From positions 1 to 42,802 of the forward strand of contig VGER01000011.1 in NCBI GenBank assembly GCA_016869235.1: a stretch of 42,802 bases of DNA, read 5' to 3'. Position numbers and translations under genes: made by a program. The DNA is from Alphaproteobacteria bacterium (GTDB taxonomy: Bacteria; Pseudomonadota; Alphaproteobacteria; UBA2966; CAIVPW01). This document shows positions 16,033 to 24,279 of the stretch, piece after piece; the stretch's first letter is position 1; the number at the start of each line of letters is the position of its first letter. The notes under the pieces were generated by a model. The model did no database searches, was not told the origin of the DNA, and saw only the letters and a program-made list of their open reading frames with translations.

Positions 16033-17514
16033 TCAGGCCGCCGAGATGTTGCGCGCCGTGGCCTGGGCCGCCGGCAGCGTTACGATGACTTCGGTACCCC
16101 CGCCTTCGCGGGCGGCGAAATCAAGCACGCCTTGGTGCAGGCCGCAAATCTTGAATGCGAAGGGGATGCCAAGGCCGCTGCCGTAGCTCTTGGTGGTCGG
16201 CCCCGGATGCAGGTCGCCGGGCATCGGCCGGAACGGCATGCCCGGGCCGCGGTCGGCGATGACGATCTGCACGTTGGCCCCGGCGAGCAGCGCCGTGAGG
16301 GTGATCGGCGCCCCGTCGGGCGACGCCTCGATGGCGTTGGCGAGTAGGCCGTAGATCGCCTGCTCCATCAGGTGCACGTCGAGAGAGGCGACGGCGTGCA
16401 CGTCCCAGCCGACGCGCCGCAGGCGGATCTGCCTTGCCTCCAGGCGCGGCGCCAGGAACATTACCGCCTGGTCGATGATCTCGGTGAGGCGCACCTCGAC
16501 GCGGGCGAGACGCAGCGGGTTGAGGTACGACAGCAGCGCGCTGAGCCAGCGCTCGAGGCGGTCCACCGTGCCGCGGATGTCCTTCAGACCCTGCTGCACC
16601 TCGCGCGGCGTGCCGGGGCCCTCGTGCACCTGGGCGGTGGCGCGGATGGCGGCGAGCGGATTGCGGATGTTGTGGGCGACGACCGGAACCAGCGCGCCGA
16701 GGGCCGCCTGGCGCTCGGCGCTCACCAACGCCTCGCGGCTGGCGGCGAGCTCGGCCACCATGCGGTTGACCGCGCGCTCAAGCGCGACGAGCTCGGTAAC
16801 GCCGTGCTCCGGCACCTTGTGGTCGAGGTTGCCCTTGCTGTAGGCGTCGAACGCCTGCAGGAGGTTGCCGACCGGCCGCACGAACGCGCGCTGCAGGAAC
16901 GAGCGCGACACCAGCAGCAGCACCGCCGCCAGCGCGATGGGGATGAGCAGGACGAGCGCCGAGTTGCGGCTGAGCGCGTTGACGCGGGTCTTCTCGGCGG
17001 CCTGCGCCACCGTCAGCAGCTCGTCGTTGAGGGCGAACAGGAGCTCGTAGTCGTCGAGCCACACCATGCGCAAGTCGGCGGTGAAGAACACCGCGAGCTG
17101 ATCGGCCTGCCGCACCGCGGTGGAGGGCGTCGACATGATCTGGTCGGTGCGCCGGCGCACCACCTGGTAGGCCTCCTTGAGCCCGTCGATGGCGGTGCGC
17201 TCGGCCGGCAGGCGCGCGACATCCTCCATGTGCGCGAAGGTGACGAGGATGCGCTGGGTGGTGCGGCGGTAGTCGGTGACGGCCTTGGCCTCGCCGAGGA
17301 AATGGTGGTCGAACACCTCGGTCATCTGCCGGTAGACGTCGCCGCGCGTCTCCTGCACCAGGCTCATCAGCGTGTTGAGGCGCAGCGACTCCTCGGCGGC
17401 GCGCTGGCGCAGCTCGAACCCCACCCAGCCCATGGCGCCGGTGACGACGATGAGCAGCATGAACGCAAGGTTATGGCCGAACAGCAGGCCCTTCAGCGAA
17501 TAGATCCGGATCAC
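16033..17514 (-). CDS. Membrane sensor histidine kinase
   Basis: A 493-residue sensor with one TM helix near residues 14-32, a helical periplasmic domain of about 150 residues with no recognised ligand motif, a second TM near 187-203 and a HAMP linker. The kinase core has phospho-accepting His281 (VVAHNIRNPLAAIRA), an N box with Asn393 (LLANAIEAS) and a G box DRGPGMP (421-427). The H-box is of the HNIRNP type, also seen in NtrB-like kinases. It is cotranscribed with the regulator at 14561. The signal sensed is unknown; the neighbouring genes suggest a periplasmic redox or substrate cue. Confidence 0.9.
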   Translation of the reverse strand: MIRIYSLKGLLFGHNLAFMLLIVVTGAMGWVGFELRQRAAEESLRLNTLMSLVQETRGDVYRQMTEVFDHHFLGEAKAVTDYRRTTQRILVTFAHMEDVARLPAERTAIDGLKEAYQVVRRRTDQIMSTPSTAVRQADQLAVFFTADLRMVWLDDYELLFALNDELLTVAQAAEKTRVNALSRNSALVLLIPIALAAVLLLVSRSFLQRAFVRPVGNLLQAFDAYSKGNLDHKVPEHGVTELVALERAVNRMVAELAASREALVSAERQAALGALVPVVAHNIRNPLAAIRATAQVHEGPGTPREVQQGLKDIRGTVDRLERWLSALLSYLNPLRLARVEVRLTEIIDQAVMFLAPRLEARQIRLRRVGWDVHAVASLDVHLMEQAIYGLLANAIEASPDGAPITLTALLAGANVQIVIADRGPGMPFRPMPGDLHPGPTTKSYGSGLGIPFAFKICGLHQGVLDFAAREGGGTEVIVTLPAAQATARNISAA

Positions 17515-17608
17515 CGAACCCTCCGTAACGGGATCAGCCCTGCCCGCAACAGCAGATCATAGCGCCCGAACGCCGCCGCACCCTAGGCGCCAACCCGGGC
17601 GCGCGACC

Positions 17609-18376
17609 CTAGGCGGCTTCGCTGGCGTCGCCGCGCGTCAGCTCCAGGAACGCCTCGGACAGGGTTTCGGTCCCCATCTCGCGGCGCAAGTCCGCCGACG
17701 TGCCCGATCTCAGCACCTTGCCGCGCGCCATGACGACGACGCGGTCGGATTCCTCGGCCTCCTCGACCAGGTGCGTCGCCCACAGCACGGCGATCTTGCG
17801 CTCGCGCTTGAGCATCAGCACGTGGGTGAGGATCTCGCGCCGGCTGCGCGGGTCGAGGCCGACGGTCGGCTCGTCCATCAGGAGGATGCTCGGCTCGTGC
17901 AGCAGCGCGCGCGCCAGCTCGACGCGGCGCTTGTTGCCGCCGGACAGCGTGCGCACCGGGTCGTGCTGCCGCTCGACCAGGCCGACGGCGCCAAGCTCGG
18001 CGGCGATGCGGGCGTTGGCGATGCCACGCGGCATGCCGTGCAGGTCGGTGTGGAACCTGAGGTTGGCGAGGATCGACAGCTCCTGGTCGAGCGTCGGCGA
18101 CTGGAAGACGATGCCGAGGCTGGAGAGCGCCGGCACCGCGTTCTTGCGGATGTCGTGGCCGGCGACCTCGATGGAGCCGCCGTCGGGCGTGAACAGGCCG
18201 GACAGCAGCTGGAACAGCGTGGACTTGCCGGCGCCGTTCGGCCCGAGGAGGGCGACGAACTCGCCGCGCCGCACGCCGAGGCTGACGCCGTCGAGGGCCT
18301 TGGTAGAGCCGTATGTCTTGACGAGGTCCGAAACCGCGAGAGCGAGGTCGCTGGTGCGTGCCGCCGGTTCCATCAT
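17609..18376 (-). CDS. ABC transporter ATPase, PQQ-system / ABC-2 type
   Basis: The 255-residue ATPase has Walker A (GPNGAGKST), signature LSGGNKRRVELARAL and Walker B (ILLMDEPTVGLDP). The LSGGNKRR string and the overall style match ATPases that serve ABC-2 permeases, including the one of PQQ-dependent alcohol dehydrogenase systems. The matching permease at 9515-10411 is about 7 kb away. Its start overlaps the TGA of the sulfonate-type ATPase gene (ATGA), so it is physically in the importer operon but probably works with the distant permease. A second ATG follows at 18373. Confidence 0.85.
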   Translation of the reverse strand: MMEPAARTSDLALAVSDLVKTYGSTKALDGVSLGVRRGEFVALLGPNGAGKSTLFQLLSGLFTPDGGSIEVAGHDIRKNAVPALSSLGIVFQSPTLDQELSILANLRFHTDLHGMPRGIANARIAAELGAVGLVERQHDPVRTLSGGNKRRVELARALLHEPSILLMDEPTVGLDPRSRREILTHVLMLKRERKIAVLWATHLVEEAEESDRVVVMARGKVLRSGTSADLRREMGTETLSEAFLELTRGDASEAA

Positions 18377-19173
18377 GCCGCTCCTGCCTTGACCGCACGC
18401 ACGGCCTCGCCCTCGGCGAGACGCGACTGCTCGAGCCCAGCCAGCAGCGCCGGATGCTCGGTCAGCAGCTGGGCGCGGAACTCGTCGATGCTGCGGCCCT
18501 CCCATTCGCGCGGACGGTCGAGCGGCACCGGGAGGTCGAGCACGACGCGGCCCGGGCTCGCCGACATGAACAGCACGCGGTCGCCGAGCTGGATGGCCTC
18601 GCGCAAGTCGTGGGTGACGAAGACGATGGTGGCGCCGCGCGCCCGCCACTGGTCGAGCAAAAGGTCGCGCAGCTTGTTGGCGACCGGCGCGTCGAGGGAG
18701 ATGAACGGCTCGTCGAGCAGGAGCAGCGGCGGCTCATTGACGAAGGCGCGCGCCAATGCCACGCGCCGCTGCATGCCGCCCGACAGGCGATTGGGGTACG
18801 CGTCCACCGACGCCACCAGGCCGACCTGCTCCAGAAGCTTGCGCGGCATGCCCTGGGCGATGGCGCGGTGGGTGGCAACCAGCGCCACGTTCTTCTCCAC
18901 CGTCAGCCACGGCATCAGCCGCGGCGACTGGAACATGTAGCCAAGCCGCGGGCCGGTGCCGGGCGCATGGCCGGCGATGCGCACCTCGCCCTCGTAGTCG
19001 CCGTCGAGGCCGGAGACGATGTTGAGGAACGTCGTCTTGCCGGAGCCGGACGGGCCGACGATGCAGCAGAACTGGCCGCGTGGGACGGTGAACTTGAGTT
19101 GGGACAGGGCCACGAAATCGAGCGTCGGCGAAGAGAAGACCTTGCGGCGGATGTCGACGTCGAGCGCGTTCAC
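18373..19173 (-). CDS. ABC transporter ATPase, nitrate/sulfonate/taurine type
   Basis: The 266-residue ATPase has Walker A (GPSGSGKTT), a Q-loop YMFQSPRLMPWLTV, signature LSGGMQRRVALARAF and Walker B (LLLLDEPFISLD). The MFQ-x-x-RLMPW and RLSGGMQRRV strings are characteristic of SsuB/TauB/NrtD. The start is GTG 19173. It lies 11 bases after the permease stop and overlaps the next ATPase gene, so the operon runs binding protein, permease, this ATPase, ABC-2-type ATPase. Substrate unknown. Confidence 0.88.
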   Translation of the reverse strand: MNALDVDIRRKVFSSPTLDFVALSQLKFTVPRGQFCCIVGPSGSGKTTFLNIVSGLDGDYEGEVRIAGHAPGTGPRLGYMFQSPRLMPWLTVEKNVALVATHRAIAQGMPRKLLEQVGLVASVDAYPNRLSGGMQRRVALARAFVNEPPLLLLDEPFISLDAPVANKLRDLLLDQWRARGATIVFVTHDLREAIQLGDRVLFMSASPGRVVLDLPVPLDRPREWEGRSIDEFRAQLLTEHPALLAGLEQSRLAEGEAVRAVKAGAA

Positions 19174-19184
19174 GGCCGCAACTC

Positions 19185-20081
19185 CTACATCCGCCAGCGG
19201 GTGGCGCGGCGCTCGAGCGGCCGCACGATGAACGACTCGATCAGCATGACGACGCCGATGAAAGAGAACGCGTAGGCGAGCAGCTGGTCGACATCGAGCG
19301 TCGAGAAGCTGTTGGCGAGCATGAAGCCGACGCCGTTCGAGCGGCCGAGGAGCTCGTACACCAGCACGATCTTCCAGATCAGGGCGATGCCGTTGCGCGC
19401 CGCCACCATGAAGTACGGATAGAGCTGCGGCAGGAACACCCGGCGCAGCGTCTGCCAGCGCGACAGCCGGAAGGCGCGCGCCACATGCAGCAATTCCGGC
19501 TGCACGGCGGCCGCGCCTTCGCGCGTAGTCACGGCGACGAGGGGAATCTTGTTGATGACCACGGCCACCACCAGTGCGGTATCGTTGAGGCCAAGCCAGA
19601 TGTAGCTGAGGATGCCGACCACCAGCGCCGGCATGTTGAGGCCGAGCAGAACCCAGCCGTCGAAGAAGCGGTTCAACCCCTTGACGCGGCCGAGCGCCAT
19701 GCCGATGGCGCTGCCCAGCACCATGGCGATGACGAAGGCGACCGTGGCGCGGTAGAGCGTCTGGTAGATGTTGAAGACCAGGTCGTGGGTGGTGATCGAG
19801 AAGCCGAGCACTTCGATGACGTTACGCGTCAGTCCCGACGAGGTCGTCGCCGATTTCCAGATCGCCTCGGCCACCACCACCGGCGAGGGAAAGTAGACGG
19901 CGTTGCGGCTGCGTGCGTATTCGTCGGCGATGAACGTCTCCGACGTCATCGCCGTCGCGGCCACCTGCCAGATCGCCAAGAGGACGACCAGCGAGGAGAG
20001 TCGCACCCAACGGTAAGAGGCGAACGGGGAAGAGGTCAGGAGCCGCATCGAGCGGCTCCTGACTCCGACATCTGCTGTCAT
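19185..20081 (-). CDS. ABC transporter permease, nitrate/sulfonate/taurine type
   Basis: This 298-residue inner-membrane permease has about six TM helices. The cytoplasmic EAA-like loop (EGAAAVQPELLHVARAFRLS) contacts the ATPase. The sequence LVVGILSYIWLGLNDTALV is typical of SsuC/TauC proteins. An N-terminal cytoplasmic stretch of about 25 residues precedes the first helix. The gap of 36 bases from the binding-protein stop and 11 bases to the ATPase gene supports one operon. Confidence 0.87.
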   Translation of the reverse strand: MTADVGVRSRSMRLLTSSPFASYRWVRLSSLVVLLAIWQVAATAMTSETFIADEYARSRNAVYFPSPVVVAEAIWKSATTSSGLTRNVIEVLGFSITTHDLVFNIYQTLYRATVAFVIAMVLGSAIGMALGRVKGLNRFFDGWVLLGLNMPALVVGILSYIWLGLNDTALVVAVVINKIPLVAVTTREGAAAVQPELLHVARAFRLSRWQTLRRVFLPQLYPYFMVAARNGIALIWKIVLVYELLGRSNGVGFMLANSFSTLDVDQLLAYAFSFIGVVMLIESFIVRPLERRATRWRM

Positions 20082-20117
20082 GGAACTAACTACAAAACCG
20101 AGGCATTCGGCGGCGTC

Positions 20118-21137
20118 CTAGAACGTAAAGCCGCCATAGAACGTGCCCGGCGCCACCTTGGGGGAGCCGGTGACCTCGGGGGCGATCGCCGCCATGATCT
20201 CGAACGCCTTCTCGGCGGCGGCGCGATCCTCGGCAGTGTAGGACGTGACGATGCCACGGCGATACTGATCCCGCAGGGAGGTGAACAGCGCCGGGTCGGT
20301 CGCCGCACCCATGCGGTCCTTGAGCGCGTCCCACGCGGCGTTGTCGGTGCGCAGCACCTGCTTGGTGGCGAGCGACGCCTTGAAAAAGTTGTTCACCAGC
20401 GCGGAGTTCTCGCGCGCCCAGCTCTCCTTGAAGACCCAGCCGATGAGCGGCATCGGACGCGCGACGCCGAGGTCGACCAGGATCTTGTCGGTGCCCATGA
20501 GCTCGGTGAAGGCCGGCTTCGCCAGCAAGCGGGCGTTCCAGTTCCACATGTTCATGGTGGCATCGGCCTCGCCCTTCTCGAGGGCGTCGTTCACCAGCTG
20601 CGGCGCGGCAAACTTCACTTCCTTGGCCGCCTGGGCGATGTCCTGGCCGATGTTGGCCTTGGTCCACACGCGCAGGAGCAGGTAGCTCTTGTCGTTGGCG
20701 CCGCCGGAGACGGCGATGGTCTTGCCGGCCAGGTCGCGCACGCTCTTCACCGGCCCGTCCTTCTTGACGATGACGCCGCCGACGGTGAGCGAGTGCGGAA
20801 CCCAGGTGTAGCCGATGCCGCGCGTGCGCGCGATCGACACCACCATGTAGTCGGAAACGATCAGGTTGACCGCGTCGCCGGCCAGCGCGATGTCGGTGGC
20901 CGGGTTGTCGGCATAGCCCTGGATCGCCAGCTGGAAGCCGTTGGCCTTGTCGAGGCCGCGGGCCTGCATGGTGACCAGCTCCCAGTTGACCGTGCCGGTG
21001 GCGAGCACGCCGGCCTTCACCGTCGGCAGAGCGGCTTGCGACCAAGCCCGTCCCGTGCCGAGAACGCTCGCGGCCGCGAGGCAGCCCGCCGAAACCGCCG
21101 CCTTCTTCAGGAAGGCTCTCCGTTGCACCAGTGCCAT
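20118..21137 (-). CDS. Periplasmic binding protein, nitrate/sulfonate/taurine (NMT1-like) type
   Basis: The 339-residue exported protein has a twin-arginine-like leader (QRRAFLKKAAVSAG) with cleavage near residue 34. The mature protein starts VKAGVLATGTVNWELVTMQ and continues with ALAGDAVNLIVSDYMVVSIAR and VRDLAGKTIAVSGGANDK. This matches the type II periplasmic fold of SsuA/NMT1-like proteins. ATG 21137 has GAGAGGAC just before it. It is the first gene of the importer operon. The true ligand (sulfonate, taurine, thiamine precursor or other) cannot be assigned. Confidence 0.83.
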   Translation of the reverse strand: MALVQRRAFLKKAAVSAGCLAAASVLGTGRAWSQAALPTVKAGVLATGTVNWELVTMQARGLDKANGFQLAIQGYADNPATDIALAGDAVNLIVSDYMVVSIARTRGIGYTWVPHSLTVGGVIVKKDGPVKSVRDLAGKTIAVSGGANDKSYLLLRVWTKANIGQDIAQAAKEVKFAAPQLVNDALEKGEADATMNMWNWNARLLAKPAFTELMGTDKILVDLGVARPMPLIGWVFKESWARENSALVNNFFKASLATKQVLRTDNAAWDALKDRMGAATDPALFTSLRDQYRRGIVTSYTAEDRAAAEKAFEIMAAIAPEVTGSPKVAPGTFYGGFTF

Positions 21138-21508
21138 GTGTCCTCTCCTCACGTTGGAATCGGGCCGAGACTCCGGTTTCCGGCCCTGGCCCAGTGTGCA
21201 TGCACGCCTAACGGCATGACGTGGCCAGTCCCGCGCGCACGCGGCCCCTGCGCAAAATCCGGTCGCTACCATAGCATCCCCCCAACCCCGGACCACGCGA
21301 GCGCCACAGGCCGCAGCAGCGGCACCACCGGCTGCGCCTCGAAGGCGGCCGCAAAGCGGCCCGGAATCAGGGGTTTGGCCCCCTTCCGGTACCCGTCTAC
21401 TCGCCCGATGCGCCCCCCCGAATCAACCTATGCCGGCTATTAGGTTTTCCGCTGTTCCCCGGCCGGTGCCGGCCCTAAGGTGCCGCTCCACGAGAACGCG
21501 GAGCGGCA
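21138..21508. other. Divergent intergenic region between importer operon and cytochrome gene
   Basis: This 371-base stretch separates the minus-strand importer operon from the plus-strand cytochrome gene and must hold both promoters. I see a short hairpin (GGCCGC, AAA, GCGGCC at 21347-21361) and C- and G-rich runs. I found no gene and no good sigma-54 or sigma-70 promoter by eye. Confidence 0.5.
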
Positions 21509-21910
21509 ATGGCGAGAGGGGCGCTGCGCAAGGGGCTGCTGTGGGTCGCGGCGGTCGGCGCGCTGGCCTGCGCCGCCGCGCCGGCTATGGCGCAGGGCGC
21601 CAATCCCGGATTGTTGAAGTTCTGGACCACCTGCGGCGCTTGCCACACCCTCGACACCTCGGGCGGCCATTCGAAGGGCCCCAACCTGTGGGCCCTGTTC
21701 GGCAAGCAGCTCGGCGCCATCGAGAAGTTCGCCACCTACTCGGCGCCGATGAGGGCCGCGGCGGCCCGCAGCATCGTGTGGACCGAGGAGACGCTCGACC
21801 GCTGGCTGCAGAATCCGCAAGCGATGGTGCCCGGCAACGAGATGGAGTTCGCCCTCGACAACGCCCAGGACCGCGCTGACGTCATTGGGTTCCTGAGGAC
21901 GCAGCGGTAA
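21509..21910 (+). CDS. Exported class I cytochrome c, 133 aa (cytochrome c 1)
   Basis: A signal peptide (GLLWVAAVGALACAAAPAMA) leads to a small cytochrome with one haem site CGACH (Cys42, Cys45, His46). The distal ligand is probably Met106 or Met112 in NPQAMVPGNEMEF. It is a periplasmic electron carrier. ATG 21509 follows GGAGCGG closely. It is paralogous to the cytochrome at 29678: both carry GPNLW/APNLW, SIVWTEETLDRWL/GIVWTETTMERWL and NP-x-AMVPG. It converges with the broken NosR-like gene. A remnant of a third, similar cytochrome lies directly downstream. Confidence 0.9.
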   Translation: MARGALRKGLLWVAAVGALACAAAPAMAQGANPGLLKFWTTCGACHTLDTSGGHSKGPNLWALFGKQLGAIEKFATYSAPMRAAAARSIVWTEETLDRWLQNPQAMVPGNEMEFALDNAQDRADVIGFLRTQR

Positions 21911-21939
21911 GCCGGCGCGATTCTTTGGTTGCGCGCCGT

Positions 21940-21984
21940 TGGCCCGACGCCGAGGTAATCGGTTTCCTCAAGACGCAGCGGTAA
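21940..21984 (+). pseudogene. 3' remnant of a duplicated cytochrome c gene
   Basis: Thirty bases after the stop of cytochrome c 1, the plus strand reads WPDAEVIGFLKTQR followed by TAA. The intact gene ends DRADVIGFLRTQR followed by TAA. The last 18 bases, from ACGCAGCGG through the stop, are almost identical. No start, leader or haem site precedes it, so it is the tail of an otherwise deleted copy. Either a tandem duplication with deletion or repeated C-terminal capture would explain it. Confidence 0.7.
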
Positions 21985-21994
21985 GCCTGCAGTA

Positions 21995-24134
21995 TCAGAC
22001 GTCCGCTTTCACCGCGGCGAGTTGCGGCTGGAGGCTGAGGCCCTCCTGGGCGCGCGCTTCCTTGCGCTTCTTGCGCGCGATCAGCGGCGGGCACTTGTTG
22101 GCGTCGTAGTAGTCGACCTGGCAGTCGAGGCACTGCAGGCACTCGTTCATGTTGATGTGGCCGGACGGGTCGATGGCGCCGACCGGACAATCGGCCTCGC
22201 AGATGCGGCACTGGGCGCCGCACTGCGGCCTGCGCTTCAGCCATTGGAACATGGGGACCCGTCCCGCCACCGCCAGCGCCCCACCGAGCGGGCAGAGGAA
22301 GCGGCAGTAGAAGCGCTCGATGAACAGCCCGGCGGCGAGCAGCGCCACCGCGTACAGGACGAACGGCAGCTCGCGCAGGAAGTACACGTTGATCGCCGTC
22401 TTGAACGGCTCGATCTCCTCGAGCTGGTTGGCCATGTCGATCGAGTAGAGGCCGACGCCGAGGATCGCCACTGCCGCCAGGTATTTCACCGCCCACAGCT
22501 TCTCCTGGACGGCGCGTGGCACCCTGAACTGCGGCACCCGCAACAGGACTACGGCCTTGTTCGACAGCTCCTGCAGCGCGCCGAACGGGCACAGCCAGCC
22601 GCAGAACACGCCGCGGCCCAGCACGAACAGCGTGATGGCGATGTAGATGCCGAGGATGAAGAACAACGGGTCGAGCAGGAAGGCGTCGAGCGGCGGGTCG
22701 CTGAACGGCGCCCGCACGTACGCCAGGATGTTGATGATCGAGAACTGCGCGCCGGCCCACTAGCCGAGCCAGCCGAGCGTGAAGGCGAGCATGCCGACCC
22801 GCACGACGTTGTAGACCAGGCGCTGGCGGGCGATCAGGTCCTGCAGCAGGAACACGAGCGTCACCGCCGCCAGGAGCCCAAGCAGTATGGCGATGTTGAG
22901 CCGCTCGTCCTCCCAGATGCCGACCCACGCCGGCTTGGGCGGCGGCGGCCGGCAACAGCTTGTGGATGTCGGGCAAGGTGTAGGGAAGCGCCACGTCGAG
23001 AGTCATCGTCGCGGCGGCGGCGTCGACGCCGGGAATGGTCAACACCGCGGTCCACGGCTTGAGCGGATCGAGTCCGGCGGCAGCGGGAATGTGGCACACC
23101 AGATTGTTGCGGATCGGGATGCCTCGCACGCCGCCGACGACCGACATGCGTACGTAGTCGTCGCGGGTGAAGCGAAACTCCTTGCCGTCTTGCAGCACCT
23201 TGAGCTGGTCGAAGCGGTAGCCGGTAGCGCGATCGAACTGGCTGTTGGTGACGATCGAGAAGTGGCCGTCGCCGGCCATGAAGACGGCAAGGCCGGCGCC
23301 CTGGCGCGCCGTGAGGCTGCGGAAAGCCTCGCCGAACAGGTTGATGCCGATCGACGCCGGGGTCGCCAGCGCCACCGCGAAGTGGACGAAGGGATCGTCG
23401 AGGGAGCGCGCCGCCGGCAGCGCTTGCGAGGGCCGCGAGCCCTTGCTTCCCTGACTCTCGAACAGCCGCACGACGTCGCGGATGGAGAGCTTGATCTGCG
23501 CTACCGAGCCCTTGGCGAGCATCTCCTCGCCGGTCAAGGCGACGAAGCCGGTGCGGTCGAGCATCGGTTCGGTCACCACCTGGAAGGCCTCGCCCTTGAT
23601 GTGCGTGACATACACGCGCTCCGCGGCGCGTTGCATGCCATCCTTCATCATGCGGCCGCTGATGGAGGCGCCGCGCATCAGATCGGGCTCGACGGAGCGC
23701 CAGGACGCCAGGCTCGCGGATGCGAAGCCGGCGATGAACTGATGCATGCGTTCCAGCGGCACGCCGCGGTTGAGGATGGTCTCGCCATGCCGCTGGAGCA
23801 CCGCGCCGGTGAGCTTGCCGTCGAGGGTCATGCCGGAGACGAGATCAAACGGCGTGCCCGAGTAGCCGGTGGCATTGACCACGTCGAGCGTCGAAAACAG
23901 GAAGCCTTTGAGCTCGCCGCCGACGTAGACCTCAAGCGCCAGCGGCCGGCCGGGCGCCGGCACCACTTTCTCGGCGCCGGGGAACAATGCCTGGACGGTG
24001 GCCGGGGTGAGGCGTGGGCTGAGCGTGTCCTTGTCGGCCTGCTGCGCGCGCGCAGGCAGGGCGAGCACCGCGACCGCCGCCGCAACGCAGAGCAGGCGCA
24101 GTGCGGCGCCCAACAGTCGTGCGGTTGGCGTCAC
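21995..24134 (-). pseudogene. NosR-like flavin/polyferredoxin membrane protein, broken by a frameshift and a stop
   Basis: The intact parts match the paralogue at 27576: a signal peptide and FMN-binding domain (flavinylation-type motif GASIS at residues 155-159), then TM helices with CGWLCPFG and CRFLCPLG, and a two-cluster ferredoxin tail (CRICEADCP, CLQCLDCQ). The reading frame changes in a GCC-rich run (22939-22954): the expected PPPPKPAW appears only in another frame. Further on, a TAG (22760-22762) replaces the second Trp of WLGWWAG. Two independent lesions point to a pseudogene, unless they are assembly errors or the halves are made separately. GTG 24134 is the likely start, after GGAGGG. 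Confidence 0.78.
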
Positions 24135-24210
24135 CAAATTCCCTCCGCGGTCGTCAGGGTAGCACACGCGCGGTCAGCGACATCCGCGGCGACCGGGCGA
24201 GGCGCACCCA

Positions 24211-24247
24211 CAAAAGCGAAGGAGCCGCCGGTTTCCCGGCGGCTCCT
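24211..24247 (-). terminator. Rho-independent terminator after the DUF1501 gene
   Basis: On the minus strand AGGAGCCGCCGG, loop GAAA and CCGGCGGCTCCT form a perfect 12-pair stem, followed by TCGCTTTTG. It lies 33 bases past the stop of the DUF1501 gene. The stem and tetraloop are strong, and it cleanly separates the DUF1800-DUF1501 operon from the broken NosR-like gene. Confidence 0.88.
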
Positions 24248-24279
24248 GTTGCTGCTCGGCGGAAACGCGGGGTGCTGCT

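Noticed and set aside
20200..21260. Possible sigma-54 site near 21220-21236 for the importer operon
   Set aside because: The GG and GC elements are one base closer than the required spacing, and the conserved CACG part is not met.
19485..21443. Long plus-strand open frames opposite the importer genes
   Set aside because: These are opposite-strand shadows caused by high GC at third positions, with compositions unlike real proteins and no recognisable domains.
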